Shown here piece by piece: positions 8,707 to 17,031 of a stretch of DNA of 64,000 nucleotides (positions within the stretch are counted from its first letter, which is position 1; each line of letters begins with the position of its first letter). The translations under genes were made by a program, and so were the position numbers. This DNA is from JAGQWW01 sp041392845 (GTDB taxonomy: Bacteria > Bacteroidota > Bacteroidia > Chitinophagales > Saprospiraceae): NCBI GenBank assembly GCA_041392845.1, contig JAWKLG010000009.1, positions 1 to 64,000 on the forward strand. The letters are read 5' to 3'. Below the pieces are notes generated by a model. The model worked only from the letters and a program-made list of their open reading frames with translations. It did not search any database and had not been told where the DNA came from.

Positions 8707-8708
8707 AA

Positions 8709-9827
8709 TCAAAAATACTTAAAGCTCATACCCGGCTTTATCTTCAACAAGGTCTCATAAATAAGACGGATGGTATAATTGACATCGTCTTTATGAGCCA
8801 TTTCGACTGTGGTATGCATGTATCTCAAAGGAAGAGAAATCAAAGCTGAAGGTACGCCACCATTAGAATAAGCAAATGCATCGGTATCGGTACCTGTACT
8901 TCTTGAAGCAGCAGCTCTTTGAATTGGAATCTCTTTTTCCTCGGCAGTATCGATAATTAAGTCTCTTAATATTCCATGTACAGCAGGTGCATAGGTGATG
9001 GAAGGACCGCCTCCACCTTTGATATCTCCTTCCACCTTTTGTTTGATCATTGGTGTCTGGGTATCATGTGTAACGTCTGTTACAATGGCACAATTCGGTT
9101 TCAAAGACTGGGTAATCATTTCGGCTCCTCTCAAACCGATTTCTTCCTGAACGGAATTGACTACATACAATCCAAATGGAAGCTTTACTTTGTTTTCATG
9201 AAGCAATCTTGCAACTTCGGCAATCATGAATCCACCCATTCTGTTATCAAGGGCACGACCGACGTAATAACGATCGTTGAGGATCATCATTTCGTCTTCG
9301 TAGGTGATGACACAACCTACATGAACACCCATTTTTAGGACTTCTTCTTTGTCTTTTGCTCCTATATCAATAAAAATATTGTCAGGAGTTGGTTTGAGAT
9401 CAGCTCCTTCTTTACCTACTCTTGTATGAATGGCAGGCCAGCCAAAAACTCCTTTAATAATTCCTTTTTTCGTATGAATGTCCACTCTTTTCGATGGAGC
9501 AATCAAGTGATCGGAACCTCCATTTCTGATAACACTCAAAAATCCGTCTTCAGAAATATAGTTTACAAACCATGAAATTTCATCCGCATGTCCCTCAATT
9601 ACAACTCTGAAATCACTATCAGGGTTGATTACACCATAAGCGGTTCCATAATTATCAAGATGGGTTTCATCTACATAAGGTTTCAAATAATCCAACCATA
9701 GCTTTTGCCCCGGAGCTTCAAATCCCGTTGGAGACGCATTGTTGAGATATGCTTGTAAAAAAGATTCAGATTTTTTAGTGATAACTTCTTTTGTCTTGTT
9801 ATCTTTTGTCTGCTTTGCTTTTGCCAT
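8709..9827 (-). CDS. M42 family metallopeptidase (glutamyl aminopeptidase/FrvX type)
   Basis: M42 enzymes are cytoplasmic di-zinc aminopeptidases that usually form tetrahedral dodecamers and trim peptides. The 372-residue protein carries the expected metal and catalytic signature: H80 and D82 (EGHADEI), D194 (RALDNRMGG), E228/E229 (VQEEIG), D251 (VTDVTH) and H338 (RYMHTTVE). Residues ~110-185 form the PDZ-like/dimerisation domain inserted in the catalytic fold. There is a lysine-rich leader of about 20 residues and no signal peptide. It lies 33 bases downstream of pyrE on the same strand and probably shares its transcript. Substrate preference cannot be read from the sequence. Confidence 0.92.
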   Translation of the reverse strand: MAKAKQTKDNKTKEVITKKSESFLQAYLNNASPTGFEAPGQKLWLDYLKPYVDETHLDNYGTAYGVINPDSDFRVVIEGHADEISWFVNYISEDGFLSVIRNGGSDHLIAPSKRVDIHTKKGIIKGVFGWPAIHTRVGKEGADLKPTPDNIFIDIGAKDKEEVLKMGVHVGCVITYEDEMMILNDRYYVGRALDNRMGGFMIAEVARLLHENKVKLPFGLYVVNSVQEEIGLRGAEMITQSLKPNCAIVTDVTHDTQTPMIKQKVEGDIKGGGGPSITYAPAVHGILRDLIIDTAEEKEIPIQRAAASRSTGTDTDAFAYSNGGVPSALISLPLRYMHTTVEMAHKDDVNYTIRLIYETLLKIKPGMSFKYF

Positions 9828-9860
9828 GTTAACTTATTTTCTTTTAGGCATCTTTTTAAT

Positions 9861-10487
9861 CTAGTTCATCCAATGTTCGGGATCTTTTTTCCAGTTCTTT
9901 AGTTGTTCAAAATCGTCCTGGTTGAGGTAGCCGGTTTCGATTGCTTTTTCTAAAAGAGTATCATAATTCGAAAGGGTTGCGAATTTACAATTTGCTTTTG
10001 AAAAAGTCTCATTTGCTTTTGTTAATCCGTAGGTGAAAATTGCCAAAACGCCAACTACTTCTCCTCCGGCCTCTCTGATGGCATCCACAGCTGTTACACT
10101 GCTGCCTCCTGTGGAAATCAAATCTTCAATAACAAGGACCTTACTTCCAGGGTTAAGCTCACCTTCAATAAGGTTTTGCCTGCCATGAGATTTGGCTTTG
10201 CTTCTCACATAGATAAATGGTTTGTCCAAAGCATCGGCCAATAAGGCTCCGTGTGGAATCCCCGCAGTTGCAACTCCGGCTACTACATCGAAAGCTCCAA
10301 ATTCATTGGATTTTTCTACAAAACCTTGTTTGACAATCTTTCTGACAGATGGGTGAGACAGCGAAATCCTATTGTCGCAGTATATGGGAGATTTTATTCC
10401 GGATGCCCAGGTAAAGGGACTTTGGGGACTTAACTTAATTGCCTTTATTTGCAGCAACTTATCCGCAATTTCTCCGGCTAGCGACAT
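9861..10487 (-). CDS. pyrE: orotate phosphoribosyltransferase
   Basis: PyrE joins orotate to PRPP to form OMP, the fifth step of UMP synthesis; the next enzyme, PyrF, is encoded near the right end of the window. The 208-residue protein shows the PRPP-binding motif VLVIEDLISTGGS (residues ~115-127), the SPQSPFTWASGIKSPIYCDN substrate loop split by its usual glycine, and the KSHGRQNLIEG flexible catalytic loop. Its length is normal. A full-consensus -7 element lies 41 bases upstream, overlapping the start codon of the divergent Nudix gene. Confidence 0.96.
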   Translation of the reverse strand: MSLAGEIADKLLQIKAIKLSPQSPFTWASGIKSPIYCDNRISLSHPSVRKIVKQGFVEKSNEFGAFDVVAGVATAGIPHGALLADALDKPFIYVRSKAKSHGRQNLIEGELNPGSKVLVIEDLISTGGSSVTAVDAIREAGGEVVGVLAIFTYGLTKANETFSKANCKFATLSNYDTLLEKAIETGYLNQDDFEQLKNWKKDPEHWMN

Positions 10488-10528
10488 AGGAGTTGGTGTT
10501 TTTTTACTGGATTAATTTAAAAAGCCCG

Positions 10529-10536
10529 CAAATGTA
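10529..10536 (-). promoter_or_regulatory. -7 promoter element for pyrE
   Basis: The minus strand reads TACATTTG followed by C, a full TAnnTTTG match, 41 bases before the pyrE ATG. It overlaps the ATG (10532) of the divergent Nudix gene, so the two transcription units must have interleaved 5' regions. Confidence 0.65.
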
Positions 10537-11170
10537 CAAAATCTATATAAATGAGACCCCTCTTTTGTTCCTTGAAACAAAAGTTGAGCTTCTTAATCCA
10601 TTTAAAAATGGGAATTATCTGGTAATGAAGGCTACGGGAAAACAAAAACAGCTGTTTCAGGTAATTGACAGCCTTGAAAAAGCCGGACGATTCGATGCCG
10701 TAGTGATTCATCATGAAAATCCCGATTCCATTTTTGAACTTTTTAAAGGGCTTTTTAAAATATTGGAAGCCGCTGGGGGTATCATCGAAAACGGGAACCA
10801 CGATTTACTTTTTATTTATAGAAGAGGATTTTGGGATCTTCCTAAAGGTAAAATCGACAAAGGAGAAACTCCTGAACAAGCAGCAGTTCGTGAGGTTGCA
10901 GAAGAAACAGGACTTGAAAATGTGGACTTAAGAGACTTGATTGGATTTACCTGGCACACTTACAAAACTCCGAAGAACAGAATATTAAAGAAAACCTGGT
11001 GGTATAAAATGACCACCCAACAAACTGAACTTACATTACAAACGGAGGAGGATATCGAAGACGCAAAATGGTCGGGACTGGATGAATTTTTAAATTCAAA
11101 ACCTAAAATTTACAACAGTATTGTCGATATTTTACAACAATACCAGCAATTTGAAAATAAGGAAAGATAG
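10532..11170 (+). CDS. Nudix hydrolase
   Basis: The Nudix box GKIDKGETPEQAAVREVAEE...TGL (GX5EX7REUXEEXGU) is complete, so this is a Mg-dependent pyrophosphohydrolase of a nucleotide or related diphosphate. The domain occupies residues ~80-205 and is preceded by an ~75-residue N-terminal region, longer than in minimal Nudix proteins, whose function I cannot assign. I take the start at 10532 (MYKIYINETPLLF). A GTG at 10493 would add 13 residues that overlap the pyrE start region. The substrate is unknown. Confidence 0.88.
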   Translation: MYKIYINETPLLFLETKVELLNPFKNGNYLVMKATGKQKQLFQVIDSLEKAGRFDAVVIHHENPDSIFELFKGLFKILEAAGGIIENGNHDLLFIYRRGFWDLPKGKIDKGETPEQAAVREVAEETGLENVDLRDLIGFTWHTYKTPKNRILKKTWWYKMTTQQTELTLQTEEDIEDAKWSGLDEFLNSKPKIYNSIVDILQQYQQFENKER

Positions 11171-11235
11171 TCGGGCATCCTTTTTTTGTAATTTCGCATC
11201 GATATTTCTTAACCAAAAAAATACTACCAAATAAT

Positions 11236-12126
11236 ATGAAGAATGTCACTGTTTTGGGTGCAGGTACCATGGGAAACGGAATTGCTCATGTATTTGCAAT
11301 GAACGGATATGCAGTTAATCTTGTAGATATTTCTCAAACCGCCCTTGAAAAGGCTTTGGCTACCATCGGAAAAAACCTGGATAGGATGGTGGCAAAAGAA
11401 AAGATTTCAGAAGCTGAAAAAACTGCTACACTTTCCAATATCACAACTTTCACTGATTTAGCCAAGGGCGTTTCCAATGCTGATTTGGTCGTGGAAGCTG
11501 CTACAGAAAATGTAGATCTGAAACTTAAGATTTTCAAAGACCTGGATGAAAAGGCGCCTGAAAAAGCAATCCTTGCAACCAATACTTCTTCTATTTCCAT
11601 TACCAAAATTGCAGCAGTTACCAATAGACCGGAAAAGGTAATCGGGATGCATTTTATGAATCCGGTTCCGGTAATGAAGTTGGTAGAGGTAATCCGAGGG
11701 TACGCAACATCGGATGAAGTCACCAATCAAATCATGGAGATTTCCAGTGGATTGAAAAAAGTTCCGGTGGAGGTAAATGACTATCCTGGTTTCGTTGCAA
11801 ACAGGATTTTGATGCCGATGATCAATGAGGCCATCATCTCTTTATTTGAAGGAGTTGCAGGAGTAGAAGAGATTGATACGGTCATGAAGCTTGGAATGGC
11901 TCATCCAATGGGACCGCTTCAATTGGCTGATTTCATAGGTTTGGATGTTTGTTTGAGCATTTTAAATGTGCTCCATGATGGATTCGGAAATCCAAAATAT
12001 GCTCCATGTCCTTTGTTGGTAAATATGGTGACAGCAGGTAAACTGGGAGTGAAGTCTGGAGAAGGATTTTATGCTTATACTCCAGGTTCAAAAGAGTTGG
12101 TGGTAGCGGATAACTTTAAAAAATAA
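11236..12126 (+). CDS. hbd: 3-hydroxybutyryl-CoA dehydrogenase
   Basis: NAD(P)-dependent 3-hydroxyacyl-CoA dehydrogenase of fatty-acid or acetoacetyl-CoA metabolism. The Rossmann motif VLGAGTMGNGIAHVF is at residues 5-19. The catalytic region ATNTSSISIT...GMHFMNPVPVMKLVEVI and the C-terminal helical domain with DYPGFVANRILMPMINEAI and MAHPMGPLQLADFIGLD are complete. At 296 residues it matches the stand-alone form rather than the FadB/FadJ fusion. Six bases separate it from the following lipase gene. A near-consensus -7 element (TAATTTCG, 11189-11196) lies upstream. Symbol hbd is used for the family; paaH is an alternative. Confidence 0.9.
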   Translation: MKNVTVLGAGTMGNGIAHVFAMNGYAVNLVDISQTALEKALATIGKNLDRMVAKEKISEAEKTATLSNITTFTDLAKGVSNADLVVEAATENVDLKLKIFKDLDEKAPEKAILATNTSSISITKIAAVTNRPEKVIGMHFMNPVPVMKLVEVIRGYATSDEVTNQIMEISSGLKKVPVEVNDYPGFVANRILMPMINEAIISLFEGVAGVEEIDTVMKLGMAHPMGPLQLADFIGLDVCLSILNVLHDGFGNPKYAPCPLLVNMVTAGKLGVKSGEGFYAYTPGSKELVVADNFKK

Positions 12127-12132
12127 GCACTC

Positions 12133-12972
12133 ATGGCGCATTCCGAAGATCTCTCTTTGAAAACCTTTGATGGATTAGAGCGATTTGGCCAAATCTGGCC
12201 CGTTGAAAATCCCAGGGCTGTGGTGATAATTAACCATGGGATAGGAGAGCATGTCATGCGGTATGCCCATTTTGCTGATTTTTTTGTTGCCCAACAAATA
12301 GCTGTATTGGGGTTTGATCACAGAGGTCATGGGAGGACAGGTGGAAAAAGAGGCCATACACCCAATATTAAAGCCTTTTATAAAGACATAGAACAGAGTA
12401 TCGGGGAGGCTAAGAATCGCTTTCCCGGTACTCCTGTGTTTTTGTTTGGACATAGTCTGGGTGGAAACCTTGTAATGGGGTTTACACTATTTGAAAAACC
12501 TAAAATTGCCGGTATAATTGCTTCTGCTCCCTGGATACAACTTGCATTCAATCCACCCAAGATCAAAGTCTTTTTAGGGAAATTATTAGCTGGTTTGTTG
12601 CCAACTTTGCCTCAGCCTAATGGATTAGATGTCAATTACTTGTCAAGAGATACAGATGTAGTTGAGAAGTATGTGGCTGATCCATTGGTGCATGATAAAA
12701 TCACCTTAGCCACAGCAGCAGGGATGTTTGATAAAGCTGATTATTTAAATGAATTTACCGGTAAATTTCCCTCACCTTTATTACTACTTCACGGAACTGC
12801 AGATAGGCTAACCTCTGCTCATGCGACCGAGGCCTTCTTTCAAAGAAACCGGTTTGAAAATGATGACATGCAATTAAAACTGTATCGGGATTTTTATCAT
12901 GAGATTCATAATGAACCGCAAAGAATAACTGAGTTCACCGATATATTAGAATGGATTAACTATCACCTTTAG
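12133..12972 (+). CDS. alpha/beta hydrolase, monoacylglycerol lipase/lysophospholipase type
   Basis: A serine hydrolase of the COG2267 type. The likely catalytic triad is S108 (FLFGHSLGGN), D224 (LHGTADRLTS) and H256 (FYHEIHNEP). An oxyanion HG motif (INHGIGEH) and the FDHRGHGRTGG loop typical of monoglyceride lipases are present. There is no signal peptide. It follows the hydroxyacyl-CoA dehydrogenase gene by six bases, which fits a role in lipid breakdown. Its last four bases (TTAG, 12969-12972) overlap the stop of the convergent glpD, so there is no room for a terminator between them. Confidence 0.88.
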   Translation: MAHSEDLSLKTFDGLERFGQIWPVENPRAVVIINHGIGEHVMRYAHFADFFVAQQIAVLGFDHRGHGRTGGKRGHTPNIKAFYKDIEQSIGEAKNRFPGTPVFLFGHSLGGNLVMGFTLFEKPKIAGIIASAPWIQLAFNPPKIKVFLGKLLAGLLPTLPQPNGLDVNYLSRDTDVVEKYVADPLVHDKITLATAAGMFDKADYLNEFTGKFPSPLLLLHGTADRLTSAHATEAFFQRNRFENDDMQLKLYRDFYHEIHNEPQRITEFTDILEWINYHL

Positions 12973-14612
12973 TTAAAGACTTTGGCGTCCTGAACCGTGC
13001 GGGCTACTAAATTTTTTTGTGCTTCCAGTTTAGATTCACTCCATTCAAAAACTTCAGCAAAGTAATGTACAATCTGGTCTATATGTGGTTCGGTTACATC
13101 CAAATCAAAATACAACCTGCCAGACCTTCTATTTAGAAAATCAAGCGGAAGAAAAGTTAACTCGTTTTTTATACAAAAATCAATTTCTGCCTTGATCAAT
13201 TCCCATTGATTTACTAGTCCATTAGGAAATCTCTCTACTATTTCAAAAGCTTCTTTTCCATAATTTGCAACCAGGTAATCGGCCACAACGGCAGCATTAG
13301 AAAAATGCCTGGAAATCAAAGTTGCAATTTCTGATTTGCACTGGTTTACCTCTTCTGAATTTTTTAAAGGTTTTCTTCCAATGGGAATTTGGTCTGTTTT
13401 ACATGGCTTTAAATTTTCAACTTGATGTTCTTTTTTGAGGTTTTCAATCACAACATCCACTGTTCTTTCTGCCATTTTCCTGTATCCGGTCAATTTGCCT
13501 CCGGCGATGGATATCAGCCCGTTTTGAGATTTGAAAATTTCATCCTTTCTGGACATTTCAGAAGCACTTTTATCTTCTTCGTAAATTAAAGGTCGAAGGC
13601 CAGCCCAGGTAGATGAAAGATCCTTTTTACTGAGGTTTACCTCTGGAAACATGAGATTACAAGCATCCATGAGGTATTTTACATCTTTTTCTTCTGCTAA
13701 AACTCTGTTTTTGTCTCCACTATAAGGAGTATCTGTGGTGCCTATATAGGTAACATTCCACCTTGGAATTGCAAAAATCATCCGGCCATCCGGTACATCG
13801 AAATAAAGTGCATTTTTAACAGGAAATCTGTCATGAGGAACAACAATGTGGACTCCCTTTGAAAGAAAGAGTCTTTTTTTGCTTAGACTTCCATCTTTTT
13901 TCCGAAGCTCATCTACCCATGGCCCTGCAGCACTTACTACAACTCCAGCTTTAACTTTGAAGTTTTTTTCAAACAAATGGTCTTTGACTTCTATTCCTTC
14001 TACTTGCCCTTCATTATTATAGAGAAATGAAACAGCTTCTGCATAATTCAATACATCAGCCCCAAACTGTCTTGCTGTCTTTATGATTTCGATGGTTAAG
14101 CGGGCATCGTCAGTCCTGTATTCTGCATAAAAGCCACCACCGGTAAGTTTTTCTTTTTTTAAAAGTGGCTCATGCTCTAAGGTTTCTTCTTTTGTCAACA
14201 TCATTCTTTTATCCTCTCCTTCCACATCTGCTAAAAAGTCATAAACCCAAAGTCCCAATGAAGTTGCAAACTTTCCAAAACTCCCATCTTCATAAAGTGG
14301 CAATAACATTTTCTCAGGAACCACAAGGTGAGGACATAATTTGTGAACAATGGCTCGTTCTCTCCCAACCTCTCTGACCAGACCTATTTCAAACTGTTTA
14401 AGGTATCTGAGTCCTCCATGTATGAGCTTGGTAGATTTACTGGAGGTGCCTGAGGCAAAATCACCTTTTTCAACCAATAGTACTTTCAGGCCTCTGCTTA
14501 CAGCATCAAGAGCGATGCCAGCACCCGTGACTCCTCCCCCAATTATTATCAGGTCATATTTAGTCTGTTTAATTTTTTCAAAGTCCTTTTCGCGGGAGTG
14601 CAGGGGATTCAT
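12969..14612 (-). CDS. glpD: glycerol-3-phosphate dehydrogenase/oxidase (FAD)
   Basis: Membrane-associated flavoenzyme that oxidises glycerol 3-phosphate to dihydroxyacetone phosphate, passing electrons to quinone or oxygen. The FAD motif LIIIGGGVTGAGIALDA (residues ~20-36) and the family signature SGTSSKSTKLIHGGLRYL (~55-72) are intact. The C-terminal domain of ~130 residues with RRSGRLYFDLD is present. Length 547 is normal. No glpF or glpK is seen next to it. The stop overlaps that of the convergent lipase by four bases. The upstream divergent region to glmM is ~170 bases. Confidence 0.93.
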   Translation of the reverse strand: MNPLHSREKDFEKIKQTKYDLIIIGGGVTGAGIALDAVSRGLKVLLVEKGDFASGTSSKSTKLIHGGLRYLKQFEIGLVREVGRERAIVHKLCPHLVVPEKMLLPLYEDGSFGKFATSLGLWVYDFLADVEGEDKRMMLTKEETLEHEPLLKKEKLTGGGFYAEYRTDDARLTIEIIKTARQFGADVLNYAEAVSFLYNNEGQVEGIEVKDHLFEKNFKVKAGVVVSAAGPWVDELRKKDGSLSKKRLFLSKGVHIVVPHDRFPVKNALYFDVPDGRMIFAIPRWNVTYIGTTDTPYSGDKNRVLAEEKDVKYLMDACNLMFPEVNLSKKDLSSTWAGLRPLIYEEDKSASEMSRKDEIFKSQNGLISIAGGKLTGYRKMAERTVDVVIENLKKEHQVENLKPCKTDQIPIGRKPLKNSEEVNQCKSEIATLISRHFSNAAVVADYLVANYGKEAFEIVERFPNGLVNQWELIKAEIDFCIKNELTFLPLDFLNRRSGRLYFDLDVTEPHIDQIVHYFAEVFEWSESKLEAQKNLVARTVQDAKVFN

Positions 14613-14743
14613 ATCTCATTTGAATTTTTTCCTTTAAAACTTAAATTAAACTAAAAATAAGGGTAGGGGTTTAGGTCATCCTTATTATTTTTAAAAATAA
14701 GTGAATAATACATTAGTAAAACCCTTTATCTGAACCTTATTGT

Positions 14744-14751
14744 TATTTTTG
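14744..14751 (+). promoter_or_regulatory. -7 promoter element for glmM
   Basis: TATTTTTG followed by C matches TAnnTTTG fully and lies 30 bases before the GTG at 14782. Transcription would begin at about 14758, inside the longer reading frame that opens with TTG at 14740, which supports the GTG as the real start. Confidence 0.6.
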
Positions 14752-14781
14752 CCGCGTTGTTTGACCCTTAAAAGATTCCTT

Positions 14782-16170
14782 GTGGCTTTAATTAAATCAA
14801 TCTCCGGAATAAGAGGCACCATTGGTGGAAAACCTGGAGAAAATCTTACCCCAATTGATATTGTTGAATGCACTGCAGCTTATGGTAAATTCCTACTGGA
14901 TGCAGGAGTGCCTGCTAAAGTGGTAATTGGAAGAGATGCCAGAATTTCGGGCGAAATGGTTTCAAGTCTGGTTTGTCAAACCCTGGCTTCCATGGGATTT
15001 GAAATCCTAAACCTCGGTCTTTCTACTACTCCTACGGTCGAAATGATGGTAACCGAAGAACAAGCAGGCGGGGGAATCATCATTACAGCAAGCCATAATC
15101 CCAAGGAATGGAATGCACTAAAATTTTTGAATCAAAAGGGTGAATTCATCTCTGCGGCAGATGGAGAAGCCATTTTGAAATATATTGCCGAAAAATCTGC
15201 CAATTTCGAAACCGTAAACAAAATTGGAAAAATCAGGAATGTCGATGGTGCTATCCAAAAACACATTGACAGCATTTTTCAATTGCCTCTGGTTGACGTA
15301 GATGCCATCAAGGAAAAGCAATTTAAAATAGTAGTAGATTGTATCAATTCGACAGGCTCCATTTCCATTGTGCCTATGCTGGAGCAGTTAGGATGTGAAG
15401 TAATTAGTTTGTTTGATGACCTTTCCGGCGATTTTGCTCACAATCCCGAACCACTACCTGCCCATTTAAGCGCCCTGTCAAGAGAGGTGCAAGACAAAAA
15501 TGCACATTTAGGCGTCTCTGTCGATCCCGATGTGGACCGTTTAGCAATGGTTTGTGAAGATGGTGAAATGTTTGGGGAGGAATATTCTTTGGTCGCTATC
15601 GCAGATTATGTTTTAAAGCACAATCCAGGCAATACGGTCAGTAATTTATCTTCCACCAGAGCGCTCAACGATGTTACCGCCCGATACGGAGGCAGTTACC
15701 ATGCTGCTGCTGTTGGGGAGGTAAATGTGGTGGTTAAAATGAAGGAAGAAAATGCAGTCATTGGTGGCGAAGGAAATGGAGGAATAATTTATCCGGAGCT
15801 TCACTACGGCAGAGATGCAATGGTTGGATTGGCGCTGTTTCTAAGTCATTTGGCTCATTTTGGAAGGTCAGTTTCTTATCTGCGCAGCCTTTATCCTAAT
15901 TATTGGATGTCTAAAAATAAAATCAATCTTACCCCTGAAATTGATATCGACAGCCTCTTGAGCAAGATGGAGGAAAAATACAAAAGAGAAAGAATCAATA
16001 AAATTGACGGTTTAAAAATTGATTTTGAAGACAGTTGGATCCATCTCAGAAAATCCAATACTGAACCAATAATCCGTATTTATGCAGAAGCTTCTTCGCA
16101 ATTGGCAGCGGATAATTTAAGTGAAAAAATAAAGTCTGATATCGGCGAAATTCTAAGAGGTCGCTCCTAA
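14782..16170 (+). CDS. glmM: phosphoglucosamine mutase
   Basis: Alpha-D-phosphohexomutase that makes glucosamine 1-phosphate for peptidoglycan and LPS. The four expected sites are present: the N-terminal ISGIRGTIGG loop, the phosphoserine loop ITASHNPKEWNALKF with S104, the Mg loop VDPDVDRLA, and the phosphate-binding RKSNTEPIIRIYAEA near the C-terminus. I choose the GTG start (VALIKSISGIRGT), which gives the normal 462-residue protein with no extra leader. A phosphomannomutase/phosphoglucomutase role in place of GlmM cannot be wholly excluded, but Bacteroidota proteins of this exact form are usually GlmM. Confidence 0.87.
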   Translation: MALIKSISGIRGTIGGKPGENLTPIDIVECTAAYGKFLLDAGVPAKVVIGRDARISGEMVSSLVCQTLASMGFEILNLGLSTTPTVEMMVTEEQAGGGIIITASHNPKEWNALKFLNQKGEFISAADGEAILKYIAEKSANFETVNKIGKIRNVDGAIQKHIDSIFQLPLVDVDAIKEKQFKIVVDCINSTGSISIVPMLEQLGCEVISLFDDLSGDFAHNPEPLPAHLSALSREVQDKNAHLGVSVDPDVDRLAMVCEDGEMFGEEYSLVAIADYVLKHNPGNTVSNLSSTRALNDVTARYGGSYHAAAVGEVNVVVKMKEENAVIGGEGNGGIIYPELHYGRDAMVGLALFLSHLAHFGRSVSYLRSLYPNYWMSKNKINLTPEIDIDSLLSKMEEKYKRERINKIDGLKIDFEDSWIHLRKSNTEPIIRIYAEASSQLAADNLSEKIKSDIGEILRGRS

Positions 16171-16302
16171 AACTTAGATAAGGAAATCAAAAATCGCTCT
16201 GATTTTTGGTTAAAAAAGGCTTAATCGAAAAAATATCTGGGGGTAGGCTGTATCATTTGGCATCTTCAGGTCGTTCCCTTTTTAAATCCAAAAAGATACA
16301 CC

Positions 16303-16929
16303 ATGAAGAAGATTCTGTTTTTGTCTGCCTTTTTATTCATAGCCAGCCTTTCCTTTTCACAAGTGAAATTTGGGATTAGAGGCGGTTTCAGTACCGCCAA
16401 TGTTGATGGAAATAAAATCGGATTTCCATCCGGCTCGATGGATACACTTTCAATTTCAGATATTACCGGAGGATACCATTTTGGGTTTTTCCTTCAGGCA
16501 AGGATGAAGAAGTTTTTTATCCAACCAGAGATAGTTTTCAATTCAAATAAGGCAGATTTTACCCTGTCAGACCTTTCCTCACCAGAGGGAAGAGATCAGG
16601 TGCTTACCGAACGCTATAATTATCTTGATATCCCAATTATGATGGGTTTAAAATTGGGCGCATTGAGATTGCAAGCCGGTCCGGTTGGTCACGTTTATCT
16701 GGATAGTAAATCAGATTTGCTGAAGTTCGATGAGTATAGTACTACTTTTGAAACCATTACCTACGGATACCAAACAGGAATTGGTCTGGATATTTGGAAC
16801 ATTGCTTTGGACGTGAAATATGAAGGGAACTTTTCAGACTTTGATGATCACATCAGAATTGATAATGAGAAAATAAATCTATCAAATGCACCGAGTCGCT
16901 GGATATTCTCGATTGGGGTAGCATTCTAA
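16303..16929 (+). CDS. outer-membrane beta-barrel protein (PorT family)
   Basis: A 208-residue protein with a signal peptide (MKKILFLSAFLFIASLSFS, cleavage before Q). The first mature strand VKFGIRGGFSTANVD and repeated motifs FFIQPEIVFN, YLDIPIMMGLKL and LRLQAGPVGHVYL are typical of the eight-strand PorT/OMP_b-brl_2 barrels of Bacteroidota. It ends with IFSIGVAF, a C-terminal aromatic as in outer-membrane proteins. It stands alone between glmM and a rho-independent terminator. Its specific role is unknown. Confidence 0.8.
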   Translation: MKKILFLSAFLFIASLSFSQVKFGIRGGFSTANVDGNKIGFPSGSMDTLSISDITGGYHFGFFLQARMKKFFIQPEIVFNSNKADFTLSDLSSPEGRDQVLTERYNYLDIPIMMGLKLGALRLQAGPVGHVYLDSKSDLLKFDEYSTTFETITYGYQTGIGLDIWNIALDVKYEGNFSDFDDHIRIDNEKINLSNAPSRWIFSIGVAF

Positions 16930-16950
16930 AAATAAACTTCAACATAAAAG

Positions 16951-16990
16951 AACTCCCGTTTGATGAACTTAGCATCGCGGGAGTTTTTTT
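16951..16990 (+). terminator. rho-independent terminator after the PorT-like gene
   Basis: The stem AACTCCCG / CGGGAGTT (16951-16958 with 16978-16985) is followed by a run of seven T. It lies 22 bases after the PorT-like stop. It also spans the ATG at 16960 that would open a longer M48 frame, so that ATG is unlikely to be used. Confidence 0.85.
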
Positions 16991-17031
16991 ATATTTCGAG
17001 CTTAAATCCAACCCAGGCAAAACTATTGGAC

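Noticed and set aside
14655..14700. AATAAGG/CCTTATT inverted repeat as a terminator
   Set aside because: It lies between divergently transcribed glpD and glmM, where no transcript should end, and its loop is 17 bases.
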